From Planobispora longispora (GTDB lineage: Bacteria > Actinomycetota > Actinomycetes > Streptosporangiales > Streptosporangiaceae): DNA of 64,000 nucleotides. Each line of letters starts with the position of its first letter. The first letter of the stretch is position 1. Below are positions 16,054-23,935 of the stretch, piece by piece. Below the pieces are notes generated by a model. The model was given only the letters and a program-made list of their open reading frames with translations. It searched no databases and had not been told where the DNA came from. Where the stretch lies: assembly GCF_016863135.1 (NCBI RefSeq), contig NZ_BOOH01000052.1, forward strand, positions 62,001 to 126,000. Reading direction: 5' to 3'. Position numbers and translations under genes: made by a program.

Positions 16054-16977
16054 TCAGCGCTCGGGGTGCGCGGCGAAGAAACGCCAGATGACGGCGGTGG
16101 CGTCGAGGCCCGGGTACGGGGGATCGGCCCGCTCGCGCACGACCTCGCCGCCGGGCCACTGGTGACCCGCCCCCTCGATGGTGATCAGCTCGACGGCGCG
16201 GCCGTGCCGGCACCGGGCGCGTTCGGCGGTGACCGCTCCCGACCGGGAGACGGCGGGGCGGCCGCAGCGGTCGGTCGCCCGCCAGCCGGCGAGGACCGCG
16301 CGCACGGGTGGGCCGTCGATCCGGGCGATCCCGGTGCCCGGGGCGCCGTCGAAGCGCACCATCCGGTCGGCCAGGCCGTGTACGTGGATCACCGACAGGG
16401 GCTTCGGCGCGGGGCAGCCGCCGAGCCGGGTCGCGGCCACCGGCCCGATCGCCGCGAAGACCGTGCTGTCGCAGGCCAGCCGGTAGGCCATCATGCCGCC
16501 GTTGGAGATCCCCGTGGCGTACACCCGCGCGGGGTCGACGCTCAGCTCGCGGCGGATCTCCGTGACCATCCGGCCGATGAAGGCCACGTCGTCCACCCGC
16601 TCCCGGCCCGGCCGGCCGCAGCAGCCGTCGCCGACGTTCCACGCCCTGCCGTATCCGTCGGGGTAGGCGACGGCGAAGCCCCGCCGGTCGGCCTCGGCGT
16701 TCCAGCCGTACGACCGCTCCGCCTGCCGCGCCGAGCCGAGACCGCCGTGCATCATCACCACCAGCGGCGCCTTCTCCGGGAGAGAGGCGGGCCGGTAGAG
16801 CCGGTAGGAGCGTTCGAGACCGCCGACATCGACCGTGTGCACAGTGGTCTCACCCGTTCCCGCCCCGGCGCCGCTCCCGCCCGTTCCCGCCGTTCCCGCC
16901 GTGGCGACGCTCCCCGCCGCGCACGTCATGGCCAGTACGGCCAGCGCCGCCGCCGCACCGGTACGGATCACCCGCAT
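16054..16977 (-). CDS. secreted PHB-depolymerase-type esterase (LpqC-like)
   Basis: A 307-aa exported alpha/beta-hydrolase. A signal peptide (IRTGAAAALAVLAMTCAAGS) is followed by a Gly/Thr linker. Catalytic features are LVVMMHGGLGSA (oxyanion region), the nucleophile GISNGGM (Ser about residue 163), GLADRMVRFDG (acid) and GAGHQWPGG (His). Cys residues near GDGCCGRPG and LACD fit the family's disulfides. It probably hydrolyses polyester or feruloyl-type esters outside the cell. A hairpin directly upstream of the ATG can mask the ribosome site. It is convergent with the DHFR-like gene. Confidence 0.85.
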   Translation of the reverse strand: MRVIRTGAAAALAVLAMTCAAGSVATAGTAGTGGSGAGAGTGETTVHTVDVGGLERSYRLYRPASLPEKAPLVVMMHGGLGSARQAERSYGWNAEADRRGFAVAYPDGYGRAWNVGDGCCGRPGRERVDDVAFIGRMVTEIRRELSVDPARVYATGISNGGMMAYRLACDSTVFAAIGPVAATRLGGCPAPKPLSVIHVHGLADRMVRFDGAPGTGIARIDGPPVRAVLAGWRATDRCGRPAVSRSGAVTAERARCRHGRAVELITIEGAGHQWPGGEVVRERADPPYPGLDATAVIWRFFAAHPER

Positions 16978-16986
16978 GCCCCGACT

Positions 16987-17017
16987 CCCTTCCCTCGGTG
17001 ACTCATCGAGGGAAGGG
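16987..17017 (-). promoter_or_regulatory. hairpin that sequesters the esterase ribosome-binding site
   Basis: In minus-strand RNA, CCCTTCCCTCG pairs perfectly with CGAGGGAAGGG over a 9-nt loop (11 bp). The 3' arm contains the GAGGGAAGGGAG Shine-Dalgarno track, and the ATG lies 10 nt after it. It could be a translational switch or a stray hairpin. Confidence 0.55.
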
Positions 17018-17068
17018 AACCGGAGTTCTCTGGCAAATTCCTGTGATCTCGCGATATTCCAGGGCGCG

Positions 17069-18157
17069 TCACCGGCCGCCGCTCATGATCTTTCCTGTCT
17101 CGGCCAGCAGCCTCCCGACGTAGTCGCGGGCCCCGGCCGCCACGGTCAGCGCCGCCGCCTGGCCCGCCCACAGGTTCACCAGGCCGGGCAGGCCGCGCCG
17201 GGCCGCCTCCCGGCGCAGGCCCAGCATCAGCGCGTTCTGCACCGGGTAGGGCGGCACCTCCGCCTCGAAGTCCGCCATCTCCCGGACGAACCGGTTGGGG
17301 ATCGCCCTGGCCAGCCGCCCGGAGAACAGCCTGGTGAGCACGGTGACCCGGGCCTCGGGGGAGTGCAGGGCGGCCTTGTGCAGCGCGCTGGCCCCCGACT
17401 CCCCGGTGGCCAGGAAGCCGGTGCCGATCTGCACGCCGTGCGCGCCGAGTGTGATCGCCGCGGCGACGCCGCGCCCGTCGGCGATCCCGCCGGCGGCGAT
17501 GACGGGGACGGAGACGGCGTCGGCGACCTGCGGGACGAGGGAGAAGGTGCCGACCAGCGACTCGCCCACGGGTCGCAGGAAGGCGCCCCGGTGCCCGCCC
17601 GCGTCGCTGCCGGAGGCGACGACCGCGTCCAGCCCCGCCTGCTCCAGGGCGACCGCCTCGTCCACGGTCGTCGCGGTGCCGATCGTCAGGACGCCCCTGC
17701 GGCGGGCCTCGGTGAGCACCCGTGCGGGCGGGACGCCCATGACGAAGCTGACCACCGGGGGATCGGCCGCGAGCAGCGCGTCCACCTGGTCGTCGAAGTC
17801 CGGCACGGCCGGTCGGCCGGGCTCGGGCGCCGGGAGGCCGAGCTCGTCGAAGTACGGCCGGAGCCGCTCGACGTCGGCCGGTGTCGCCCGCAGCTCCGCC
17901 TCGCCGGGCTGGGGGACCCAGAGGTTGACCGCGAACGGCCGGCCGGTCGCCGCCTTGAGCTCGGCGACCAGGGCGGTGAGCTCGTCGGGGGTGAGGATGT
18001 GGCCGCCGTACGAGCCCAGGCCGCCCGCCTCGGAAACGGCCGCGGCCAGTGCGACGGACGACAGGCCGCCGCCGAAGGGGCCCTGCACGATCGGGTGGTC
18101 CAGGCCGAGCAGCCGCTCCAGTCTGCCGCTGGACCACGCGGGGATGCGCGCGCCCAT
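17069..18157 (-). CDS. nitronate monooxygenase family FMN enzyme
   Basis: A 362-aa TIM-barrel FMN enzyme of the NMO/2-nitropropane dioxygenase group. It has HPIVQGPFGGGLSSVALAAA, GSYGGHILTPDEL, VVSFVMGVPP, ASGSDAGGHRGAF (phosphate binding, about residue 185), PVIAAGGIADGRGVAAAI and GVQIGTGFLATGESGAS. Its start overlaps the stop of the flavodoxin-like gene (ATGA), so the two are made together. The pair could oxidise a nitroalkane or act as a two-component flavin system (inference); the exact substrate is not visible. Confidence 0.85.
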   Translation of the reverse strand: MGARIPAWSSGRLERLLGLDHPIVQGPFGGGLSSVALAAAVSEAGGLGSYGGHILTPDELTALVAELKAATGRPFAVNLWVPQPGEAELRATPADVERLRPYFDELGLPAPEPGRPAVPDFDDQVDALLAADPPVVSFVMGVPPARVLTEARRRGVLTIGTATTVDEAVALEQAGLDAVVASGSDAGGHRGAFLRPVGESLVGTFSLVPQVADAVSVPVIAAGGIADGRGVAAAITLGAHGVQIGTGFLATGESGASALHKAALHSPEARVTVLTRLFSGRLARAIPNRFVREMADFEAEVPPYPVQNALMLGLRREAARRGLPGLVNLWAGQAAALTVAAGARDYVGRLLAETGKIMSGGR

Positions 18158-18780
18158 CAGACGGCCGCCCCATCGAGGGCCCCGTCGAGGGCGCGACGAC
18201 CGGAGGCGAGCCGGAGTGCGGTCTGGGCGACCCGGCGGCCCAGATGTTCGGCCGTACGCAGGTCGGCGGGGGAGGGGGCGGTGTCGGGGCCCGCGTCGGA
18301 GGGCGACTGGGCCATCGCGCCGAGGAAGCCGCCGAGGCGGTTGAGATCGTCGTCGCGGCCCTGGGCGCTGTACAGCCAGCCCGGCGGCAGGCCCAGGGTC
18401 ACCCAGGTCATGCCGTGCTGGGCGGCGAGGAGCGCCATGGAGGTGAGTGTGTTGAGCTTGTCGCCGTTCACCCCGGCCGAGTTCGTGAAACCGGCGGCGA
18501 CCTTGTCGCGCCAGCCCATGTCCGCCCAGACCTTGGCGCTGGCCTCGGCGAACGTCTGGAAGGCGGCCGACTGGCTGCCCATGTAGGTCGGGGAGCCGAA
18601 GATGATGGCCTCGGCCCTGCCCAGGGACTCCCACAGCTCGTCGGTCAGGGAGGTCACATCGTGCAGCTCCGCCAGCACGCCGGGGACGGAACGCGCGCCG
18701 TCGGCGGCGGCCCGCGCCTGGCGCGCGGTGTGGCCGTAACCGCTGTGGTAGGCGACGGCGACAGTGATCAAGTCAGGCAT
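18157..18780 (-). CDS. flavodoxin-like NADPH-dependent FMN reductase (WrbA-like)
   Basis: A 207-aa flavodoxin fold. VAVAYHSGYGHTARQARAAA gives the FMN phosphate loop, FGSPTYMGSQSAAFQTF the second flavin loop, and GFTNSAGVNGDKLNTL the third; this matches WrbA-like NAD(P)H:quinone reductases. ATG 18780 is chosen because the fold starts there; a 21-residue upstream extension lies inside the operator. It is the first gene of a two-gene unit with the NMO and is divergent from a TetR gene, so TetR probably represses it. Confidence 0.85.
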   Translation of the reverse strand: MPDLITVAVAYHSGYGHTARQARAAADGARSVPGVLAELHDVTSLTDELWESLGRAEAIIFGSPTYMGSQSAAFQTFAEASAKVWADMGWRDKVAAGFTNSAGVNGDKLNTLTSMALLAAQHGMTWVTLGLPPGWLYSAQGRDDDLNRLGGFLGAMAQSPSDAGPDTAPSPADLRTAEHLGRRVAQTALRLASGRRALDGALDGAAV

Positions 18781-18826
18781 CGGTGCCCTTTCTGGTTCGC
18801 AGGTGCGAGTCGAGCTTATAGACGAC

Positions 18827-18856
18827 CGGTCAACTATGTCCAATCATAGTTGACCG
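18827..18856. promoter_or_regulatory. 30-bp palindromic TetR operator
   Basis: Perfect 12-bp arms CGGTCAACTATG (18827-18838) and CATAGTTGACCG (18845-18856) around TCCAAT, in the divergent gap between the flavodoxin-like and TetR genes. Typical size and symmetry for a TetR dimer pair. Confidence 0.8.
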
Positions 18857-18860
18857 ACCG

Positions 18861-18866
18861 TATACT
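18861..18866 (+). promoter_or_regulatory. -10 box TATACT giving a probable leaderless tetR transcript
   Basis: TATACT ends 6 bp before the ATG at 18873, so transcription would start on or next to the start codon. No purine-rich ribosome site is present. The operator ends 4 bp upstream of this box. Confidence 0.5.
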
Positions 18867-18872
18867 TCGGAC

Positions 18873-19484
18873 ATGGGACGATCGAGCACCGCCCGCGAAC
18901 GACTCCTTGAGGCCGCCTGCGAGCTCATGCTGAGCCGCGGGTACGGCAGCATCGGCGTGGCCGAGATCTGCGCGCGCGCCGATGTGCGCAAGGGCAGCTT
19001 CTATCACTTCTTCGAGTCCAAGCAGGCCCTGACGATCGCGGTCGTCGACGCCCACTGGCAGGCGCAGCGGGCGGCCTGGACCGCCATCCTGAACGGGCCG
19101 GAGCCCGCTCTCGACCGGCTGGAACGGCTCTTCCGTGAGCAGGCGGAGGGGCAGCGCCGGGCCAAGCTGTCCGGCGGGGCGGTGCACGGCTGCCTCCTGG
19201 CCAACCTGGCGCTCGAACTGAGCCAGCAGGACAGCCGGGTCCAGGAGCGCCTGGAGGAGATCTTCGCCGAGCAGATCGGCCTGGTCCAGGCGGCCCTCGA
19301 CGACGCGGCGGGCGAGGGCGCCATCCCGGCGCCGCGGCCGGGCACGGCCCGCTCACTGGTGGCGCAGCTGGAAGGGCTGGTGCTGTTCGCGAAACTGAGC
19401 AACGACCCGGAGATCCTGGACGACCTGTGGGAGCAGGCCGGACTCCTGCTGAGAACATCCGCCAGCCCCGCCCTCGCCGGGTAG
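18873..19484 (+). CDS. TetR-family transcriptional regulator (AcrR/ComR-like)
   Basis: A 203-aa TetR repressor. DNA-binding domain (residues 1-55): TARERLLEAACELMLSRGYG, then VAEICARADVRKGSFYHFFE and SKQALTIAVVDAHW. The C-terminal domain is the TetR_C_16-like type (GCLLANLALELSQQDSRVQ). Its probable targets are itself and the divergent flavodoxin/NMO pair through the 30-bp palindrome. The message looks leaderless. The ligand is likely an electrophile or quinone if the flavodoxin-like enzyme is its target (inference). Confidence 0.87.
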   Translation: MGRSSTARERLLEAACELMLSRGYGSIGVAEICARADVRKGSFYHFFESKQALTIAVVDAHWQAQRAAWTAILNGPEPALDRLERLFREQAEGQRRAKLSGGAVHGCLLANLALELSQQDSRVQERLEEIFAEQIGLVQAALDDAAGEGAIPAPRPGTARSLVAQLEGLVLFAKLSNDPEILDDLWEQAGLLLRTSASPALAG

Positions 19485-19516
19485 GCCCGTTCCGGCCCGC
19501 GCCCGGGGAGGAATGA

Positions 19517-20014
19517 TCACCAGGTGCGCTCGAAGGTGAACTCGGCTCCGCTTCCGCTCTCCCGGTAGCCCATCGCCCGCAGCGTCTTGTCCGGAGCCGC
19601 CCGGCCGGCGAACTCCTGTGCCACCTCGCGCAGGCGGGGGTCCAGCCCGCTCGCCGTCTCCCGCAGGTACGCGTCGGCGTCCAGCCCGACCAGCTCGGCC
19701 GCCCGGTGCAGGACGGCCAGCGAGGGCAGCACGTCACGGAAGTCGCGTGCGGCGACCACCCCCAGCAGCACCGCGCGGATGCCGCGGGCCAGCGGCTGCG
19801 CCGACCCGAGCCGGACCGCCAGCGTGGCGGCCCGCTCGCCGTAACAACTCAGCACCGAGTCGGCGTGAGCGGGCAGCCGCTCAGGCAGGGGACCCAGATC
19901 CGCCCAGGTGAATCCGTCGAGCAACGCGCCGATGCGATCGTCGATCGCGTGCGGCAGCTCCCGGTCGGCGTAGTTCCCGGTGCGTTCGTCCGACAGGGCT
20001 TCCAGTCCGCTCAT
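19517..20014 (-). CDS. putative immunity protein of an RHS/polymorphic toxin
   Basis: A 165-aa soluble, mostly helical, acidic protein with no family I can name with certainty. It starts MSGLEALSDERTGNYADREL and contains GIRAVLLGVVAARDFRDVLP. Its ATG at 20014 overlaps the stop of the toxin-tip frame upstream (ATGA), the usual arrangement of toxin and immunity genes. The neighbouring RHS remnant supports the immunity reading, but that is context only. The frame is intact whereas the toxin is broken. Confidence 0.5.
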   Translation of the reverse strand: MSGLEALSDERTGNYADRELPHAIDDRIGALLDGFTWADLGPLPERLPAHADSVLSCYGERAATLAVRLGSAQPLARGIRAVLLGVVAARDFRDVLPSLAVLHRAAELVGLDADAYLRETASGLDPRLREVAQEFAGRAAPDKTLRAMGYRESGSGAEFTFERTW

Positions 20015-20697
20015 GGCCTCTTCTTCCTGGGTTCGGGCCCGGGGATGAGGAACTGGAAGGTCGGGTCCCCGACGTACCCAGCCTTGATCAGCATCCGGTA
20101 CTCCCGCGCCAGCACTCGTTCACGTTTGTTCTTGCGGTCCCACATCGAAGGTCAAAGGCGAGGCGACATAGACCGCCATTCTCCGTTTGATGATGCTCTT
20201 GATCCACTTGTCGTTCTTGTCAATGATCCACCCGCCGATGTCGAGCACCTCGTCGCCGGGCACCCCCAGGAGCGTCAGGGTGTCGTCACGGGTCCCGATG
20301 ACCCCGACCAGCGGGCAGCTGGTGTCTCACGGGCCGCCGGGAAGCCGAGCATCCAGGTGACCGGGTCGCGGGCGTGGGTCGTGGTGTCGCAGGTGTTGTC
20401 GGTGGACACCGCGGTGTCGCCGTAGTCGTTGGCCCTGCTGACCAGGCCGTCGGCGTTGTAGGAGGTGCGGCTCCCGCTCCAGCGCCAGCCGACGCCCGCC
20501 CAGCCCGCCTGGTTGTTGGCCGAGGAGGTGGCGGCGTCCAGACCGGAGGTGTCGTGGGCCGGCGTGGTCACCCGGACGGCGGAAGGTGAGCCCGCACCCG
20601 CCCGGCTCACCTCGACCGGTGATCGCGCGGCGGCTGTGCGGGTGCCGGACAACTCGATCCCGGCGGTGCCCGGCGCGGGCCACTCGGGCGGCTTCAT
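20011..20697 (-). pseudogene. degraded RHS-repeat/polymorphic toxin gene, frameshifted and internally deleted
   Basis: Three pieces of an RHS-type protein remain in different frames. First (20275-20697) has an N-terminal-like segment (PPEWPAPGTAGIELSGTRTA) joined directly to an RHS-repeat segment (SRTSYNADGLVSRANDYGDT, DNTCDTTTHARDPVTWMLGF). Second (20120-20326) has a toxin-tip start (GDEVLDIGGWIIDKNDKW, MAVYVASPLTFD). Third (20011-20145) continues it after a frameshift (MWDRKNKRERVLAREYRMLI, KAGYVGDPTFQFLIPGPEPR). Reading the second into the third near 20145 would give a continuous C-terminal domain. Full RHS proteins exceed 1000 aa, so most has been lost. Confidence 0.65.
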
Positions 20698-20823
20698 GTC
20701 CGCGCGTATGCCTTACCTCCCGGTCACCCGGTCCCACAGAGCTGCGAGCGGCACACCGGGGAGGCTGCACCATCCCGGTTGTATGTCAAGAAATTTCATG
20801 AACCAAGGTCCGATTGAAAAATG
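20698..20823. other. A/T-richer gap between the RHS remnant and egtE
   Basis: This 126-bp stretch is clearly richer in A/T than the flanks (for example AAATTTCTTGACATACAACC on the minus strand, which contains a TTGACA -35-like hexamer). No -10 at proper spacing was found. It may be the residual promoter of the dead RHS gene or a transfer boundary. Confidence 0.35.
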
Positions 20824-22101
20824 TTAACGATGAGAGGCGTCGAGGAGGCGCGCCAGGGCGTTCAGGGTCTCCGCGGGCGTTCCGGGGGAGGGGGAGACGC
20901 GGAGCACGGGGATCTGCATGTCCAGCGGCGCTCTGCCGACCGGCACGGTGCCCACGAGCAGGGACGCCTCCGCGGCCCGGGAGGCGGCGTCCGCGACGGC
21001 CGCCACGGGATCCATGCCCGGCGGGGGCCTGAGCGTGACGACGGCGGAGGGCTCGTCGAGCGGCTCGGCCGCGCGCCAGCCGCCGGCCCCGTCGAGGAGA
21101 CGGCGCGCCGTGACGCCCAGCTCCGCCAGGCAGGCGTGGAGCGCGGCGGGGCCGAGCGCGTGGTGCTCCCGTACGGCGACGCCGAGGCCCGACCGTGCGG
21201 CCATCGATCCCTCGGCGGTCTCGTAACGGGCCGCGCCCGGCAGGGGCGAGGGTTCCCCGCGTGCCCAGACGTGACCGCCGAGCGCGGGCGCCGCGGCGTC
21301 CATCTCCCAGCGGCGTCCGGTCCCGCCGGGCTCCCGGTCACGCCCGTCCCCGCCGTCCCCGCGGCCGTCCCGGGCTCCGCCGGACTCCTGATCGTCCCCG
21401 GCGAGACCGGGGACGATCAGGAAGCCGGCCCCGCGCGGCCCGGCGAGCCACTTGCGGGACGTCCCGACGTAGGCGGCGGCGCCGACGCCGCCGGTGTCCA
21501 CATGCCCGAGGGACTGGCACACGTCCAGGACCAGCGGCACTCCGGCCTCGCGGCACAGCCGCCCGATCGCCCGCGCGGGCTGGACGACGCCCCGGTGCGA
21601 GGCGATGTGCGGGACGGTCAGCAGGTCCAGCCCGCCGGCCAGTACGGATCTCAGCCCGCCCGGGTCGACGCGGGAGTCGTCGTCCACCGGGACCTCGACC
21701 AGCCGCCAGCCGCGATCCCGGGCCAGGCGGCGCAGGAGCATGAGCGTGCTGCCGTACTCGGTGCGGGTGAACCCGACCCGGCTGCCCGGAGGGAGCCGCC
21801 ACCCGCCCAGCAGCGCCGCCATCGCCGCCGTCCCGCTCTCCAGGAAGGCGACGTCCCGCGCGCCCGCGCCGACCAGGGCGGCCAGCGCGGACCGGGACGC
21901 GGTCAGGTCCGCGACCGCGCGGTATCCGCCCACCTCGCACTCCCGCCGCAGGTGCGCGACGACGGCGCCGAGCACCTGGTCACTGGGGACGTTGCACCCG
22001 GCTGCGTCGAGGTGGCCGGGCGGCGCGCCGGGCCGCGCCGCCCGCCAGGCCCCGGCGATCGCCGCGTGCACCGGCCGGGCTCCGTGGGTTCCGGTGGTCA
22101 T
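20824..22101 (-). CDS. egtE: EgtE, PLP-dependent C-S lyase of ergothioneine synthesis
   Basis: A 425-aa aminotransferase class V-fold enzyme that would cleave hercynylcysteine sulfoxide to ergothioneine. It has [78 protein letters not shown] (PLP Asp) and [16 protein letters not shown] with the Schiff-base Lys (about residue 240). A Gly/Asp-rich insert ([20 protein letters not shown]) after that is unusual. ATG 22101 overlaps the egtD stop (ATGA). It is the last gene of the egt operon; its 3' end abuts the RHS remnant. Confidence 0.88.
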   Translation of the reverse strand: MTTGTHGARPVHAAIAGAWRAARPGAPPGHLDAAGCNVPSDQVLGAVVAHLRRECEVGGYRAVADLTASRSALAALVGAGARDVAFLESGTAAMAALLGGWRLPPGSRVGFTRTEYGSTLMLLRRLARDRGWRLVEVPVDDDSRVDPGGLRSVLAGGLDLLTVPHIASHRGVVQPARAIGRLCREAGVPLVLDVCQSLGHVDTGGVGAAAYVGTSRKWLAGPRGAGFLIVPGLAGDDQESGGARDGRGDGGDGRDREPGGTGRRWEMDAAAPALGGHVWARGEPSPLPGAARYETAEGSMAARSGLGVAVREHHALGPAALHACLAELGVTARRLLDGAGGWRAAEPLDEPSAVVTLRPPPGMDPVAAVADAASRAAEASLLVGTVPVGRAPLDMQIPVLRVSPSPGTPAETLNALARLLDASHR

Positions 22102-23078
22102 ACACCGGCCAGGGTGAGGCTGAAGTCGCCGGTGGGGTCGGTGTACTGGCGCAGCGTCGCGAACCCGGCCGCGGCGAGCTCGTCCCGGAGCCCCTCCAGG
22201 CGGAACTTGGCGCTGATCTCCGTGCGCATCTCCTCCCCGGCGGCGAACGACACCGACAGGCCCAGGCCGCCGACCCGGACCCGCAGGTCCCGGGTCGCGC
22301 GCAGCCGCATCTCGATCCAGTCGTTCCGCTCGTCGTACAGCGCCACGTGCTCGAAGGCGTCCGGGGCGAAGTCGGCCTCCAGCTCCCGGTTGATCACGTG
22401 CAGGACGTTGCGGTTGAACGCGGCCGTCACCCCGGCCGCGTCGTCGTAGGCCGCGACCAGCCGGGCGGTGTCCTTGACCAGGTCGGCTCCGAGAAGGAAG
22501 GTGTCGCCGGGGCGGAGGGTGGCGCGCAGGTCCTTCAGGAAGATCGCGCGCGCGGCCGGGTCGAGGTTGCCGACGGTGCCGCCGAGGAAGGCCACCATCC
22601 GCCGGCCCGCCCGCGGCAGCAGCCCCAGGTGGTGCTCGAAGTCGGCGCAGACCGCCCGCACGGTGAGCCCGGGGGAGCGGGCTGTGATCCGCCGCGCCGC
22701 CTCGGTGAGGGTGAGCGCGTCGACGTCCACCGGCGTGTAGGCGCGCAGCGTCCCGGCCTCGGTGAGGGCGTCGAGCAGCAGGACGGTCTTCTCGCTGGTC
22801 CCCGAGCCGAGCTCGACGAGGGTGTCCGCGCCGCAGGCCGCCGCGATGTCGGCGGCCCGCTCGCGCAGGATGGCCAGCTCCCGGCGGGTCGGGTAGTACT
22901 CGGGCAGGCGGGTGATCTGCGTGAACAGTTCGCTGCCCGTCGCGTCGTAGAACCACTTCGGCGGGAGCTGCTTGGGCATGGCCGTCAGCCCGGCGCGGAC
23001 GTCGTGTTCGAGGGCCTGGCGCAGGTAGTCGCGGTCGAGATGGTTGATCACGTGGACGGCTGACTGGCTGACGGGCAC
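22098..23078 (-). CDS. egtD: EgtD, L-histidine N-alpha-methyltransferase
   Basis: A 326-aa SAM methyltransferase that converts histidine to hercynine. Diagnostic text: [58 protein letters not shown] (SAM loop), [20 protein letters not shown] and [20 protein letters not shown]. Length matches the roughly 320-aa family. The start is GTG 23078 with GGAGG just upstream. It lies 74 bp after egtC and overlaps egtE, so it is central in the operon. Confidence 0.95.
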   Translation of the reverse strand: MPVSQSAVHVINHLDRDYLRQALEHDVRAGLTAMPKQLPPKWFYDATGSELFTQITRLPEYYPTRRELAILRERAADIAAACGADTLVELGSGTSEKTVLLLDALTEAGTLRAYTPVDVDALTLTEAARRITARSPGLTVRAVCADFEHHLGLLPRAGRRMVAFLGGTVGNLDPAARAIFLKDLRATLRPGDTFLLGADLVKDTARLVAAYDDAAGVTAAFNRNVLHVINRELEADFAPDAFEHVALYDERNDWIEMRLRATRDLRVRVGGLGLSVSFAAGEEMRTEISAKFRLEGLRDELAAAGFATLRQYTDPTGDFSLTLAGV

Positions 23079-23152
23079 GGGGCCTCCAGGGTCGGTGGGT
23101 CGGGCTGGGAGACGGGTCGGGCCGGGTCCCGGCGGGCCGGGCCGCGGGCGTG

Positions 23153-23935
23153 TCAGAGCGGCTGGACGTGCACGCCGCCGGGCGAGGCCAGCAGCAGGCT
23201 CCGGTCCGGTACGGCCCGCCAGCCGGGCCGCTCGTCCAGCGGCTCGCTCGCCACGAGCACGCCCCCGCAGGGACGGTCGTCGTGGTGGACGAAGAGGGTG
23301 TCGCCCCAGGCGGTCGCGGCGAGCGAGGCGCCGTCGCAGGCGAGCAGGTTGAGCCGGGCGCCGGGGTCCTTGGCCCCGGCGTGGGAGACGACCTCGGCGA
23401 GGGCCTCGCCGAGCGGAAGCCCGGCCCGCCGCCGCGGGAACACCGCGGCGGCCAGCCAGGCGGAGTCGCAGGAGCTCTCCGGGTCGCCGACGTGCTTCGA
23501 TCCGCCGGCGTCCTCCGGGTCACCGGCGTTCTCCGGGGCGCCGGTCGGGTCGCCGACGAGGTCGCTGACCGCGTCCCGGGCGACGCGGCCGTTGTGGCTG
23601 AGCAGCCACCGCCCGTCGGCGAAGGGCGCGGTGGCCGTCTCCTCGACCGGCATGCCGACGGTGGCCGACCGCACCGCGGCCAGCAGGCAGTGCGAGCGGG
23701 CGATCCGCGCCAGGGCGGGCAGGTTCGCGTCGGTCCAGATGGGGACCGCGCGGCGGTAGCGGACCGGCTCGGGATGGGCGGGGTCGTACCAGCCCATGCC
23801 GTAGCCGTCGGCGTTGACCGTGCCGTACCGCTGCAGGCGGGGCGCGTAGGACTGCTTGAGCAGCCCGTTGTCCGGCTCGTGGATCAGGGAGGTGAGGGTG
23901 CGCGGGGCGCCCAGCCAGGCTGCGTGGCGGCACAT
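23153..23935 (-). CDS. egtC: EgtC, glutamine-amidotransferase-fold amidohydrolase
   Basis: A 260-aa Ntn-type amidohydrolase that removes glutamate from gamma-glutamyl-hercynylcysteine sulfoxide. The nucleophile Cys is residue 2 (MCRHAAWLG), followed by [52 protein letters not shown] and [12 protein letters not shown]. Between VSDLVG and [11 protein letters not shown] lies a low-complexity insert (about residues 130-153, rich in GDP and DAGG) absent from most relatives and encoded by a loose 21-24 bp DNA repeat. ATG 23935 overlaps the egtB stop. Confidence 0.92.
   Translation of the reverse strand: MCRHAAWLGAPRTLTSLIHEPDNGLLKQSYAPRLQRYGTVNADGYGMGWYDPAHPEPVRYRRAVPIWTDANLPALARIARSHCLLAAVRSATVGMPVEETATAPFADGRWLLSHNGRVARDAVSDLVGDPTGAPENAGDPEDAGGSKHVGDPESSCDSAWLAAAVFPRRRAGLPLGEALAEVVSHAGAKDPGARLNLLACDGASLAATAWGDTLFVHHDDRPCGGVLVASEPLDERPGWRAVPDRSLLLASPGGVHVQPL

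Noticed and set aside
17069-18157. A second ipdC, because of its nitronate monooxygenase fold
   Set aside because: It pairs with a flavodoxin-like gene under a TetR regulator and lacks the HIP-cluster context; the enzyme at 55811-56878 is the better ipdC.
20760-20830. Phage or integron attachment site in the A/T-rich gap near the RHS remnant
   Set aside because: No integrase gene, tRNA or matching direct repeat was found.
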